Below, one piece after another: positions 1 through 8,317 of a DNA stretch of 64,000 nt. Position 1 is the first letter of the stretch; each line of letters starts with the position of its first letter. This stretch comes from Actinoplanes solisilvae (GTDB lineage Bacteria; Actinomycetota; Actinomycetes; Mycobacteriales; Micromonosporaceae). Where the stretch lies: the NCBI RefSeq assembly GCF_003999975.1, contig NZ_RJAC01000017.1, positions 142,953-206,952 of the forward strand, given 5' to 3'. The notes beneath the pieces are model-generated. The model was not told the DNA's origin and searched no databases. It worked only from the letters and a program-made list of their open reading frames with translations. A program made the position numbers and the translations under genes.

Positions 1-1
1 C

Positions 2-166
2 CACATCCACGCCGTCGCGGTGCTCGACTCGGATGCCTCGACGCCCGCCGCGAACCAGGTCCACGACTACTACATGGGCAGGAACGGCCTGGCCAACCAC
101 GCCGCCGACGACACCCCTTCCGCGTACCGGGTGGCCTTCACCTGGTGGGAGGAGTACGGCCGATAG
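2..166 (+). CDS. 3' end of an unidentified protein (partial)
   Basis: An open frame runs in from the left edge and stops with TAG, giving the last 54 residues of a protein. The frame has the GC-rich third positions of the neighbouring real genes. The C-terminus is rich in aromatic and polar residues and ends WWEEYGR. I do not recognise a family from this fragment. It converges on the hydrolase gene, whose stop lies one base away. Confidence 0.6.
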   Translation, partial: HIHAVAVLDSDASTPAANQVHDYYMGRNGLANHAADDTPSAYRVAFTWWEEYGR

Positions 167-167
167 G

Positions 168-1157
168 TCAGTCCTCCGGCGCCGGGGGCACCTCGATCTC
201 GGGGGTGCCCACCGGGGGCAGGAACGCGTCGACCCAGCGGGCCAGCTCGCGGAAGACCTCGACGCGCACCTCTTTGCCGGACAGCGTGAGGTCGTGCATG
301 CCGCCGTCGAAGCGCGCGATCGTCACCCGAGGCCCGAGCCGCGGCGCCCACCGCACGATGTGTTCCACGTCGAGCACGGAGTCGGAGATGCGCAGGTCGT
401 CGTGCCAAGCACGGCCACGATACGTACGCGTCGAACAGGCGACCAGCACCGGGGCGTCGATTCCGAGACCGGCGCGCAACCGGCGCTGACCTCGGCGGAC
501 GGCGTCGAGCCAGCCACTGGTCACGGGGAAGCCCAGCACCGGCTTCCACGTCAGGTCGTAACTCCATTCACCACGGTGGTCGCTGTGCAGACTCTGCCCG
601 TAAAGGCCTAACGACGAGGTCGGAATTTTCCGGTACGGCGTACGCCGGGTCGCCGCGATCGTGGCCGCCATCAACGGCTTCTTCACCAGCCAGGGCACGT
701 TGAAGTCGAAGAACGGGCTGTTCAGGAACAGCCCGTCGACCATGCCCTGGCCCTGGCGCGAATGGGACCAGAGGGACGTGATCAGCCCGCCGGTGGAATG
801 GCCGGCCACCAGCAACTGGTCGTGGCCGTCCTGCTCGCGGATGATGCGCGCCGCCTCGTCGAGCTCGGGGTAGTAGTCGGTGAGGCTGCGCGCGAAGTTC
901 GGCGTCTGGTGGGGGAGCAGGCTGCGCCCGTATTTGCGCAGGTCGAGCGCGTAGAAATCCCAGCCGCGCTCGACGAAGAAATCGGCCAGATGGGTCTGGA
1001 AGAAATAGTCGACGAAGCCGTGGACGTAGAGCACGGCCCGCCTCGACGGCTGCTCGGCGCGGCGCCGCACCAGGGTGGCCACCACCGCGCCCTCGTCGTC
1101 GCTGTCCAGGTCGATCGTGTGCCGCTCGTAGGGCGGTCCCAGAACGTCGATCTCCAC
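168..1157 (-). CDS. alpha/beta hydrolase (serine aminopeptidase/lysophospholipase-like)
   Basis: The 329-residue protein has the alpha/beta-hydrolase layout. An oxyanion strand with LYVHGFVDYF lies near residue 45, the nucleophile elbow GHSTGG near residue 120, and a late His in GGMHDL near residue 290. This matches the monoacylglycerol-lipase-like (S33 serine aminopeptidase) group, which cleaves ester bonds of lipids or small esters. No signal peptide is visible, so it is probably cytosolic. The start is a GTG at the beginning of the MEIDVLGPP reading. The substrate cannot be told from sequence. Confidence 0.85.
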   Translation of the reverse strand: MEIDVLGPPYERHTIDLDSDDEGAVVATLVRRRAEQPSRRAVLYVHGFVDYFFQTHLADFFVERGWDFYALDLRKYGRSLLPHQTPNFARSLTDYYPELDEAARIIREQDGHDQLLVAGHSTGGLITSLWSHSRQGQGMVDGLFLNSPFFDFNVPWLVKKPLMAATIAATRRTPYRKIPTSSLGLYGQSLHSDHRGEWSYDLTWKPVLGFPVTSGWLDAVRRGQRRLRAGLGIDAPVLVACSTRTYRGRAWHDDLRISDSVLDVEHIVRWAPRLGPRVTIARFDGGMHDLTLSGKEVRVEVFRELARWVDAFLPPVGTPEIEVPPAPED

Positions 1158-1220
1158 GAGCCCAGGCTACCCAGCGGCCGGCGTCCGCGCCCGCTATCAC
1201 AAACCCCGGACCGCCGACTG

Positions 1221-1248
1221 TTTTCCACAGGTTCCCCCGTTGTCCACA
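1221..1248 (+). promoter_or_regulatory. two DnaA boxes upstream of ssb
   Basis: TTTTCCACA (1221-1229) and TTGTCCACA (1240-1248) lie in the same orientation, 19 bp apart. The second is identical to the actinomycete DnaA-box consensus and the first differs at one base. They sit in the 170-bp gap between the divergent hydrolase and ssb genes, about 80 bp before the ssb start. They may let DnaA control ssb or titrate DnaA; this is inference. Confidence 0.6.
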
Positions 1249-1327
1249 GCCTGCGCCTCAAGATCCCCCGACGACGCCCGGAAAGCGCGACGCTGCCTGC
1301 CTCACCGCAACACAACAGGAGGTCACC

Positions 1328-1984
1328 GTGTTCGACACCAACCTCGTCGTCGTCGGCAACGTGCTCGCCCCGCCCGAGTGGCGGCGTTTCGAAGAGTCCG
1401 GCTCCGTCGTCGCCAACTTCCGGGTCGCCTCGACCTCGCGCCGCTTCGACCGCGAGAGCAACACCTGGGTCGACGGCAACAGCCTGCGGGTGCGGGTGAC
1501 CGCGTGGCGGCGCCTCGCCGACAGCGTGATCTCGTCGGTCAAGGTCGGCGACCCCGTCATCGTCTACGGCCGGCTCTACACCCGCGACTGGAAGGACGAC
1601 GACGGCAACCAGCGCCTCGCGTACGAGATGGAGGCGTTCTCGATCGGCCACAACCTCGCCAAGGGCACCGCACAGTTCGTGCGCAACCGAAGCAAGGGCC
1701 TGACCACGGTCGAAGACCTCGACGAGGGCACCGAGGCCCCGCAGCTCCCGATCGCCTTCGGCACCGACGAGTTCGCCGAGATTTCCGGCGCGATCGCGCC
1801 CGAGCCCTCCGCGGCAGAGGAGCTCGCGATCGCGCCCGAGCCCTCCGCCGGAGAGGAGCTCGCGATCGCGTCCGAGCCGCCCGCCGACGAGCAACTCGCG
1901 ATCGAGGTCGAGCAGCTCGCCGCCGACCAGGCGGCACCCGCCCGGCGTGGCCGCCGTCCGCGAAAGGAGCCCGTCGCGGCCTGA
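1328..1984 (+). CDS. ssb: single-stranded DNA-binding protein (paralogue with unusual tail)
   Basis: The N-terminal 110 residues form an SSB OB-fold (MFDTNLVVVGNVL, then NSLRVRVTAWRRLA and GDPVIVYGRLYTRDW). SSB binds single-stranded DNA in replication and repair. The GTG start has AGGAGG at 1317-1322. From about residue 150 the tail carries three 12-residue near-repeats of the type EPSAAEELAIAP. It ends in a basic segment (RRGRRPRKEPVAA), without the acidic D-D-x-P-F tip that recruits partner proteins in housekeeping SSBs. It also lacks the usual rpsF/rpsR neighbours, so it is probably a second, specialised SSB. Confidence 0.88.
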   Translation: MFDTNLVVVGNVLAPPEWRRFEESGSVVANFRVASTSRRFDRESNTWVDGNSLRVRVTAWRRLADSVISSVKVGDPVIVYGRLYTRDWKDDDGNQRLAYEMEAFSIGHNLAKGTAQFVRNRSKGLTTVEDLDEGTEAPQLPIAFGTDEFAEISGAIAPEPSAAEELAIAPEPSAGEELAIASEPPADEQLAIEVEQLAADQAAPARRGRRPRKEPVAA

Positions 1985-2028
1985 CCCGCTGGGTGGCTCG
2001 GCCGGCGCCCACCGGCCGAGCCCTCGGG

Positions 2029-2171
2029 TCAGCGCAGCCGCAGCAGCACCCGCCCGGGCGCCGTCGGGTTCTCGACGAGTTCGTGGGCCCGTCGGCGAAG
2101 ACGGCCCGGTGACCGGTGATGGCGGGGATGCCGAGCCCGGCCGCCTGTTCCCACGGCACCTCGTGGGCCTT
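2029..2171 (-). pseudogene. remnant of NADPH:quinone oxidoreductase, internal deletion
   Basis: Two pieces typical of zinc-independent quinone oxidoreductases lie back to back on the minus strand. One is the segment KAHEVPWEQAAGLGIPAITG continuing to HRAVFADG (about 2171-2088), which normally sits mid-protein. The other is the C-terminal AHELVENPTAPGRVLLRLR with its stop at 2029. They are in different frames and meet near 2088. The N-terminus and the Rossmann domain between them are missing, so this is a non-functional relic. Confidence 0.7.
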
Positions 2172-2324
2172 GCCACAGCAGGCAGACGCAGGTCACATGG
2201 GGTGTGTTCACCGGATGGGTGATTCGACCCCTGAATGGGGTGGTCCGATCGTGCCGACCTATCGGGCCGCCCGGCCGACCTGCCCGGTTGGTCCCGGGCC
2301 GGCACCGACCGGCAGACTGGGCCC

Positions 2325-2786
2325 GTGCTGTTGAAGGAGATCCGCGCGATCGCGGCCGAGACCCTCGTGCTCGCGCCGCACGACCAGGACACCGAGACCG
2401 CCAATACGAGCTGGTTCGGCGCACCACCGCACGAGCGCATGGGCCTGACGGCCGACGAGGTGGTCCACGTCTTCGAGGAGACCATCGCGCTGCTACGCGA
2501 CCAGGTGGCCGGCCTGCCCCACACCGGCCCGGCCACGTTCTATGTCTGGCACGACCCGCAGGCCGGGCAACTGAGGTGCTCGACCGCCTCCAGCGGGCGC
2601 GACGAGCTGCCGTTCACCGACAAGTACCAGACGACCGACGACCTGCGGGCCATCGTCGACGAGTTCCTGCAGGACCGCGCGCCGGGCGCGATCGTCTGGG
2701 GCGAGCTCGACCCGGTGCCGTTCCCGGACGGCTCGGAACCCGAGGTCGTCGAGATGCCCGTCTGGGTGTGCGACCTCCGTTCATGA
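2325..2786 (+). CDS. conserved hypothetical protein
   Basis: A 153-residue soluble protein with no signal peptide or membrane segment and no motif I recognise. Readable landmarks are MLLKEIRAIAAETLVLAPHD at the start and PVWVCDLRS at the end. I chose the GTG at 2325 because the upstream part of the open frame has atypical composition. The stop overlaps the cobD start (ATGA), so it may be cotranscribed with cobD-cobQ, although nothing in it resembles a cobalamin enzyme. Confidence 0.65.
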   Translation: MLLKEIRAIAAETLVLAPHDQDTETANTSWFGAPPHERMGLTADEVVHVFEETIALLRDQVAGLPHTGPATFYVWHDPQAGQLRCSTASSGRDELPFTDKYQTTDDLRAIVDEFLQDRAPGAIVWGELDPVPFPDGSEPEVVEMPVWVCDLRS

Positions 2787-3733
2787 TCAGAAGCATGACG
2801 AGCACCAGGGCGGACGCCGCGGGGCTGGCCGCGGGCTATCTGCTCGACGCCGTGTTCGGGGACCCCCGGCGGTTTCACCCGGTCGCCGGTTTCGGCACCG
2901 CCGCGGGCGCCCTCGAACGACGGATCTACGCCCCCACCCGCCGTCGCGGCGCCGCGTTCACCGCGATCGCGGTCGGCGTGCCCGCCCTGGCCGGGGTGGC
3001 CGCCACGGCCGCCACGAGAAGATACCCCCTGGCCAGGGCGGTCGTCGTGGCCGCAGCGACCTGGACGGTCCTCGGCGGACGCACCCTCCGCAAGGAGTCG
3101 CGCGTCATGGCGAGGCACCTGGAGAACCGCGAGATCGATGAAGCGCGGGGCCGGCTCAACCACCTCTGCGGCCGCGACCCGCGCAACCTCGACGAACCCG
3201 AACTGGCCCGGGCCACCGTGGAGTCCGTGGCCGAGAACACGTCCGACGCCGTGGTCGCACCGCTGCTCTGGGGTGGCCTGCTCGGACTGCCGGGCCTGCT
3301 CGCCTATCGGGCCGCCAACACTCTCGACGCGATGGTCGGCCACCGGTCGCCGCGCTACGAACGTTTCGGCACGGCCTCGGCCCGGCTCGACGACGCGCTC
3401 AACCTGCTCCCCGCGCGCCTGACCGGCCTGCTCACGATCGCCGTCGCGCCGATCGCGGGCGGCAACCCCAAGGAGACGTTGCGGGTCTGGCGCCGGGACC
3501 GGAACGACCATCCCTCGCCCAACGCCGGGCAGTGTGAGTCGGCCATGGCGGGCGCTCTGGGCGTACGCCTCGGTGGCCGCAACGTCTATTTCGGACGCAG
3601 CGAGACCAGGCCGTTCCTCGGCGACGGCCCCCGCCCCTCGGCCGTGCACCTGCGCCGGGCCGCGCGGGTCTCGGGCGCTGTCGGCCTGGCCACGGCCGTG
3701 GGCGTGGCCCTTCTGAGGGGATTGCGAAAGTGA
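2783..3733 (+). CDS. cobD: adenosylcobinamide-phosphate synthase
   Basis: This 316-residue polytopic membrane protein belongs to the CobD/CbiB family, which joins the aminopropanol arm to adenosylcobyric acid. Family landmarks visible are YLLDAVFGDPRRFHPVAGFG at the N-terminus, VAENTSDAVVAPLLW in the middle, YRAANTLDAMVGHRSPRY, and HPSPNAGQCESAMAGALGV. Hydrophobic stretches occur near residues 50-90, 145-165, 200-220 and at the C-terminus. The start overlaps the preceding stop, and its own stop overlaps the cobQ GTG start (GTGA), so the genes are probably translationally coupled. Confidence 0.93.
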   Translation: MIRSMTSTRADAAGLAAGYLLDAVFGDPRRFHPVAGFGTAAGALERRIYAPTRRRGAAFTAIAVGVPALAGVAATAATRRYPLARAVVVAAATWTVLGGRTLRKESRVMARHLENREIDEARGRLNHLCGRDPRNLDEPELARATVESVAENTSDAVVAPLLWGGLLGLPGLLAYRAANTLDAMVGHRSPRYERFGTASARLDDALNLLPARLTGLLTIAVAPIAGGNPKETLRVWRRDRNDHPSPNAGQCESAMAGALGVRLGGRNVYFGRSETRPFLGDGPRPSAVHLRRAARVSGAVGLATAVGVALLRGLRK

Positions 3734-5265
3734 GCGGCGGCCTCCTCGTCGCCGGCACCACGTCGGACGCCGGCAAGAGCATCCTGACCGCGGGCATCTG
3801 CCGCTGGCTGCACCGCCGGGGCGTCAAGGTCGCCCCGTTCAAGGCGCAGAACATGTCCAACAACTCGGTCGTGGTGGTCGGCCCCGACGGTCGCGGCGGC
3901 GAGATCGGGCGCGCCCAGGCCATGCAGGCGGCCGCCTGCGGCATCGCCCCCGACCTGCGCTTCAACCCCGTCCTGCTCAAGCCGGGCAGCGATCTGTCGA
4001 GCCAGGTCGTGCTGCTCGGCGAGGCGGTCGACACGGTCACCGCCGGCAACTACCGCTCGCTGCGCCCCCGTCTGGCCGAGACCGCGTACGCCGCCCTGGC
4101 CGAGCTTCGTGCCGAATACGACGCGGTCATCTGCGAGGGCGCCGGCAGCCCCGCCGAGATCAACCTGCGCTCGGGCGACTTCGTCAACATGGGGCTGGCC
4201 CGCGAGGCGAGGATCCCGGCGATCGTGGTCGGCGACATCGACCGCGGCGGTGTCTTCGCGGCCCTGTTCGGCACGGTCGCGCTGCTCAGCCCCGAAGACC
4301 AGGCCCTGGTGGCCGGTTTCGTGATCAACAAATTCCGGGGTGACCTGGGCCTGCTCAAGCCGGGCCTCGACATGATCACCGCGGCCACCGGGCGGCCGGT
4401 CCACGGCGTGCTGCCCTTCGACCTCGACATCTGGCTCGACGGGGAGGACTCCCTGGCGTACGGGAGGGTTCTCGGTCGTCCGGCGAGCCCACGCGGGACC
4501 GAATGGCTGCGGGTGGCTGTGGTCCGGCTGCCGAGGGTCTCGAACGCCACCGACGCCGAGGCGCTGGCCGCCGAGCCGGGCGTGCAGGTGCGCCTGACCG
4601 TCGAACCGGCCGAGATCGCCGACGCCGACCTGGTCGTGCTGCCCGGCTCGAAGTCGACCGTGAGCGACCTCGCCTGGCTGCGCGAGACCGGCCTGGCCGA
4701 CGCGGTCCATGCCCACGCGGCGGCGGGCAAGCCCCTGCTCGGCATCTGCGGGGGCTTCCAGATGCTCGCCGAGACCATCCACGACGAGGTCGAGAGCGGG
4801 CGGGGAACCGTACCCGGGCTGGGTCTTCTGCCCGTGGAGATCACCTTCGAGAAGCGCAAGACGCTGGGCAAGCCGGCCGGTGCGGCGTTCGGCGCTCCCG
4901 TGGCCGGTTACGAGATCCACCACGGCATCGTCACGACTCCGGGCGACAACCCCTTCCTTCGGTACGCCGATGGGCGGCCGGAGGGCGCGATCCGGGACAA
5001 CGTCTACGGCACCCACTGGCACGGCGCCTTCGAGTCCGACGAGTTCCGCCGCCGCTTCCTCACCACGGCCGCGCGCCAGGCCGGACGGCGGGGCTTCACC
5101 GTGGCCGCCGACACCCGCTTCGCCGGCGTACGGGAACGCGCGCTCGACGTCCTGGGCGACCTGGTCGAGGAGCATCTCGACACCGACGCTCTGTGGCGGC
5201 TGATCGAGAACGGTGCCCCGGCCGGGTTGCCGTTCATCCCGCCCGGGGCGCCGCCGAGTGTCTGA
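3730..5265 (+). CDS. cobQ: cobyric acid synthase (glutamine-hydrolysing)
   Basis: The 511-residue protein amidates four peripheral carboxylates of adenosylcobyrinate a,c-diamide, using glutamine and ATP. The N-terminal synthetase domain has the P-loop-like start LVAGTTSDAGKS and the CobQ segment KPGSDLSSQVVLLG. The C-terminal triad-type glutamine amidotransferase domain has its catalytic Cys in LLGICGGFQMLAE and its His in YGTHWHGAFE. Full family length. The GTG start overlaps the cobD stop by 4 bp, and the downstream kinase start lies inside the cobQ end. Confidence 0.95.
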   Translation: MSGGLLVAGTTSDAGKSILTAGICRWLHRRGVKVAPFKAQNMSNNSVVVVGPDGRGGEIGRAQAMQAAACGIAPDLRFNPVLLKPGSDLSSQVVLLGEAVDTVTAGNYRSLRPRLAETAYAALAELRAEYDAVICEGAGSPAEINLRSGDFVNMGLAREARIPAIVVGDIDRGGVFAALFGTVALLSPEDQALVAGFVINKFRGDLGLLKPGLDMITAATGRPVHGVLPFDLDIWLDGEDSLAYGRVLGRPASPRGTEWLRVAVVRLPRVSNATDAEALAAEPGVQVRLTVEPAEIADADLVVLPGSKSTVSDLAWLRETGLADAVHAHAAAGKPLLGICGGFQMLAETIHDEVESGRGTVPGLGLLPVEITFEKRKTLGKPAGAAFGAPVAGYEIHHGIVTTPGDNPFLRYADGRPEGAIRDNVYGTHWHGAFESDEFRRRFLTTAARQAGRRGFTVAADTRFAGVRERALDVLGDLVEEHLDTDALWRLIENGAPAGLPFIPPGAPPSV

Positions 5266-5869
5266 GCACCGTTTCAGCGACCTGGCGGCGTACGTCATGG
5301 GTCTGGCTCCTCGTCTCGGCGCGGTGCGGCTGATCGCCGTGGACGGGCCGAGTGGGGCGGGGAAGACCTGGTTCGCCGGTCAGCTCGCGGCCGCCCTCGG
5401 CGCACCCGTCGTCCACACCGATGACCTGCTCAAAGGCTGGGACGATCAGTTCACCTTCTGGACGCGGCTGGAGGAAAAAGTTCTCGCTCCGCTCAGGAAG
5501 GGAGAAACCGCTGCATACCACCCGTACGACTGGGGTGAAGCGGACTTTACGGCTCCGGCGGTCGCCGTGGACCCCGGGAAGGTTGTCCTCCTGGAAGGGG
5601 TCAGCGCCGCCCGGCGGGAGATTCGTCCCGAGTTGACCTATGCCGTCTTCGTCGACGCGCCCTCGATCATCCGTTGGGATCGGGCCATCAGCCGAGACGG
5701 GGACGACAGCCTTGCGTATCGGAAGTACCTTGAGCGCTGGCGGGCTGCCGAGGACCGGCACTTCGTCGTGGACGAGACGGCCATGCACGCCGACCTGCTC
5801 GTCGACGGCACAGCGACGGCCCCCGACGGCCGATATGTGAGCCTGGCGAGAACGGGGTGGGCACGATGA
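5258..5869 (+). CDS. uridine kinase-like P-loop protein
   Basis: A 203-residue nucleoside/nucleotide kinase-like ATPase. Walker A is VDGPSGAGKTWFAGQL near residue 26, followed by HTDDLLKGWDD and YHPYDWGEADF, as in uridine-kinase-related proteins of actinomycetes. The Walker B-like strand is KVVLLEGVSA. I chose the GTG at 5258, which overlaps the cobQ stop by 8 bp; upstream extension would run through cobQ. The stop overlaps the next start (ATGA). The true substrate is unknown, and a salvage kinase role is inference from family resemblance. Confidence 0.8.
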   Translation: MSEHRFSDLAAYVMGLAPRLGAVRLIAVDGPSGAGKTWFAGQLAAALGAPVVHTDDLLKGWDDQFTFWTRLEEKVLAPLRKGETAAYHPYDWGEADFTAPAVAVDPGKVVLLEGVSAARREIRPELTYAVFVDAPSIIRWDRAISRDGDDSLAYRKYLERWRAAEDRHFVVDETAMHADLLVDGTATAPDGRYVSLARTGWAR

Positions 5870-6930
5870 CTACCGACGACGAGAACCGCCCGGCACGCCG
5901 CCGGGTCACTCTCACCGGCATCAGCTCGCGGGCCTGGGAGCACCCGGCCGACCGCGGCGCGCTGACCGCCCTGCGCGAGCTGCGCGGCTTCGACGACGTG
6001 GTCAAGACGTTCTTCGGCATGTGGAACGAGCGCGGCTTCCGCCTGCAGTTCCTGGCCGGCGCCATCCGGGTCGACCACCGGCAGTACCCGCGCGTCTATC
6101 AGCGTTTCACCGAGGCCGCCACCACCCTCGACGTGGTCGAGCTGCCCGAGCTCTACGTCTCTCAAGACCCGATCATCAACGGCTCGGCGATCGGCCTCGA
6201 CAAGCCGTTCATCGTCGTCACGACCGGCGCCGTCGAGAAGCTCGACGACGACGAGCTGCGCGCGATGCTCGGCCACGAGATCGGCCACGTCCGCAGCGGC
6301 CACGCCGTCTACAAGACCATCATGATGATCCTGACCCGCTGGGCCGCCAACCTGAGCTGGCTGCCGGTCGGCGCGATCGCGCTGCGGGCCATCATCGCGG
6401 CGATGCTCGAGTGGTGGCGCAAGGCCGAGCTGTCGGCCGACCGCGCCGGCCTGCTGGCCGGGCAAGACCCGGCCGCTTCCCTGCGGCTGCTCATGAAGCT
6501 GGCCGGCGGCGGCGACCTGTCCCAGATCGACACGGCCGCGTTCCTCGAGCAGGCCGCGGAATACGAGTCCGGCGGCGACCTGCGCGACAGCGTCCACAAG
6601 ATCGGCCTCACCGCCTGGAGCACCCACCCGGTCCCCGTCGCCCGCGCCGCCGAGCTGCGCAAGTGGATCGACTCGGGCGACTACGCGAGGATCCTCGAGG
6701 GCGACTACCCGCGCCGCGACTCCGACGGCGACGCCTCGGTGGCCGACGACGTCAAGGCCGCCGCCGCGTCGTACCGGGAAAGTTTCAGCACGTCGCAAGA
6801 CCCGCTGGTCGGTCTGCTGCGCAAGCTCGGCGACGGGGCGGCCGACCTGGCCGGCTCGGCCGCCCGTGGCGCGCGCGGCTGGATGGGTGATGCCTCACGC
6901 CGAGGTCGCCGCGGTGACGAGGAGGCCTGA
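5866..6930 (+). CDS. M48 family zinc metallopeptidase
   Basis: The 354-residue protein carries the metallopeptidase motif HEIGH at residues 137-141, followed by a downstream ELSADRAG segment that would supply the third zinc ligand. This is the layout of M48 (HtpX/Ste24-like) peptidases. A hydrophobic stretch follows the HEIGH helix (WLPVGAIALRAIIAAMLEWW), suggesting membrane association. Family members degrade misfolded or membrane proteins; the substrate here is unknown. The start overlaps the kinase stop (ATGA), so the two may be coupled. A further in-frame GTG lies 9 bp upstream. Confidence 0.88.
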   Translation: MTTDDENRPARRRVTLTGISSRAWEHPADRGALTALRELRGFDDVVKTFFGMWNERGFRLQFLAGAIRVDHRQYPRVYQRFTEAATTLDVVELPELYVSQDPIINGSAIGLDKPFIVVTTGAVEKLDDDELRAMLGHEIGHVRSGHAVYKTIMMILTRWAANLSWLPVGAIALRAIIAAMLEWWRKAELSADRAGLLAGQDPAASLRLLMKLAGGGDLSQIDTAAFLEQAAEYESGGDLRDSVHKIGLTAWSTHPVPVARAAELRKWIDSGDYARILEGDYPRRDSDGDASVADDVKAAAASYRESFSTSQDPLVGLLRKLGDGAADLAGSAARGARGWMGDASRRGRRGDEEA

Positions 6931-6951
6931 CCCGACCTTAGGATCACTCTC

Positions 6952-8307
6952 ATGAGTTTGAGTGAGACCGATCTGCGCGCCGCCGTCGCGCGGGAGATGC
7001 CCGGCGTCCGTGCCGACCTCGAGCGGCTGATCCGCATCCCCGGCGTGGCCTTCGAGGGCTTCGACCACTCCCACGTCGAGCGGTCGGCCGAGGCGGTGGC
7101 CGAGCTGCTGCGCGGCGCCGGCCTCGACACGCAGATCGTGCGGCGCGGCGGCCAGCCCGCCGTGATCGGTCGCAAGGCCGCCCCCGCGGGCGCCCCGACC
7201 GTGCTGCTCTACGCCCACCACGACGTCCAGCCGGCCGGCGACGTGGCGAACTGGACGAGCGACCCGTTCGAGCCGGTCGAGCGGGACGGCCGCCTCTACG
7301 GTCGTGGCGCCGCCGACGACAAGGCCGGTGTCATGGCCCACGTCGCCGCGCTGCGCGCCTTCGGCGACCAGCTCCCGGTCGGCGTCGTCGTCTTCGTCGA
7401 GGGCGAGGAGGAGTACGGCTCCGATTCTCTCGACGCCATCATCGGGGCCCACCTCGACGAGCTGCGCTCCGACGTGATCGTGATCGCCGACTCGGGCAAC
7501 TGGGACATCGGGCAGCCCGCCCTGACCACCTCGCTGCGCGGCCTGGTGAACCTGTTCACCGAGGTCAAGGTGCTCAAGAACGCCGTGCACAGCGGCATGT
7601 TCGGCGGTCCGGTGCCCGACGCGCTGACCACCCTGGCCCACCTGCTGGCCACGCTGCACGACGCGAGCGGCGAGGTCGCCGTCGACGGTCTCGTCGGTCG
7701 CGAGGGCGCCAGCGTCGACTACCCGGCCGACCGTTTCCGTCACGAGGCGGGCATGCTCGACGGCGTCGAACTGGTCGGCAAGGGCTCGATCACCGACCGC
7801 ATCTGGACCAAGCCGTCGATCTCCGTCCTCGGCATCGACGCCCCCGCCACGCTCGAGGCGGCCAACGCCCTGCAGCCCAGGGCCAAGGCCAAGATTTCCG
7901 TACGGCTGGCGCCCGGTGACGAGCCCAAGTCGGCGTACGCGGCCGTGAAGGCGCACCTGGAGAAGCACGTCCCGTGGGGGGCGCACGTCGAGGTGACCCT
8001 CGAGAGCGACGGTCAGCCTTGCGTGATCGACGCGACCGGCCCGGCGTACGACGCCGCTCGCGCCGCGTTCCGCTCGGCCTGGGACGGCACCGCCCCGGTC
8101 GACATGGGCGTCGGCGGCTCGATCCCGTTCATCGCGACCTTCCAGGAGCTCTTCCCGCAGGCCGCGATCCTGGTCACCGGCGTCGAAGACCCGTTCTCGG
8201 GTGCCCACGGCCCCGACGAGAGCCTGCACCTCGGCGAGTTCGAGCGCGTGTGCGTCGCCGAGGCCCTCCTCCTCAAGAACGTGGCGGAGACCTTGTCGAC
8301 GAAGTAA
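6952..8307 (+). CDS. M20 family dipeptidase
   Basis: The 451-residue protein is a co-catalytic zinc M20 peptidase of the CNDP/dipeptidase group. It shows LLYAHHDVQPAGD (metal His and Asp), YGRGAADDKAG (bridging Asp), FVEGEEEYGS (catalytic and metal Glu), DSGNWDIGQPALTTSLRG, and a late GGSIPFIATFQ and GAHGPDES segment for the last His ligand. A dimerisation (lid) domain lies around residues 190-330. It is probably cytosolic and cleaves small peptides or related amides. It stands 21 bp after the M48 gene and 10 bp before the oxidoreductase. Confidence 0.93.
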   Translation: MSLSETDLRAAVAREMPGVRADLERLIRIPGVAFEGFDHSHVERSAEAVAELLRGAGLDTQIVRRGGQPAVIGRKAAPAGAPTVLLYAHHDVQPAGDVANWTSDPFEPVERDGRLYGRGAADDKAGVMAHVAALRAFGDQLPVGVVVFVEGEEEYGSDSLDAIIGAHLDELRSDVIVIADSGNWDIGQPALTTSLRGLVNLFTEVKVLKNAVHSGMFGGPVPDALTTLAHLLATLHDASGEVAVDGLVGREGASVDYPADRFRHEAGMLDGVELVGKGSITDRIWTKPSISVLGIDAPATLEAANALQPRAKAKISVRLAPGDEPKSAYAAVKAHLEKHVPWGAHVEVTLESDGQPCVIDATGPAYDAARAAFRSAWDGTAPVDMGVGGSIPFIATFQELFPQAAILVTGVEDPFSGAHGPDESLHLGEFERVCVAEALLLKNVAETLSTK

Positions 8308-8317
8308 GGGGCGGCCC

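Noticed and set aside
1791..1920. GCGATCGC repeats as a dispersed regulatory motif
   Set aside because: They occur because of the coding repeat in the SSB tail, so no separate function is needed.
2600..3000. Cobalamin riboswitch before the cob genes
   Set aside because: I found no B12-box-like conserved core upstream of cobD, cobB or cobC, and the intergenic gaps are too short for one.
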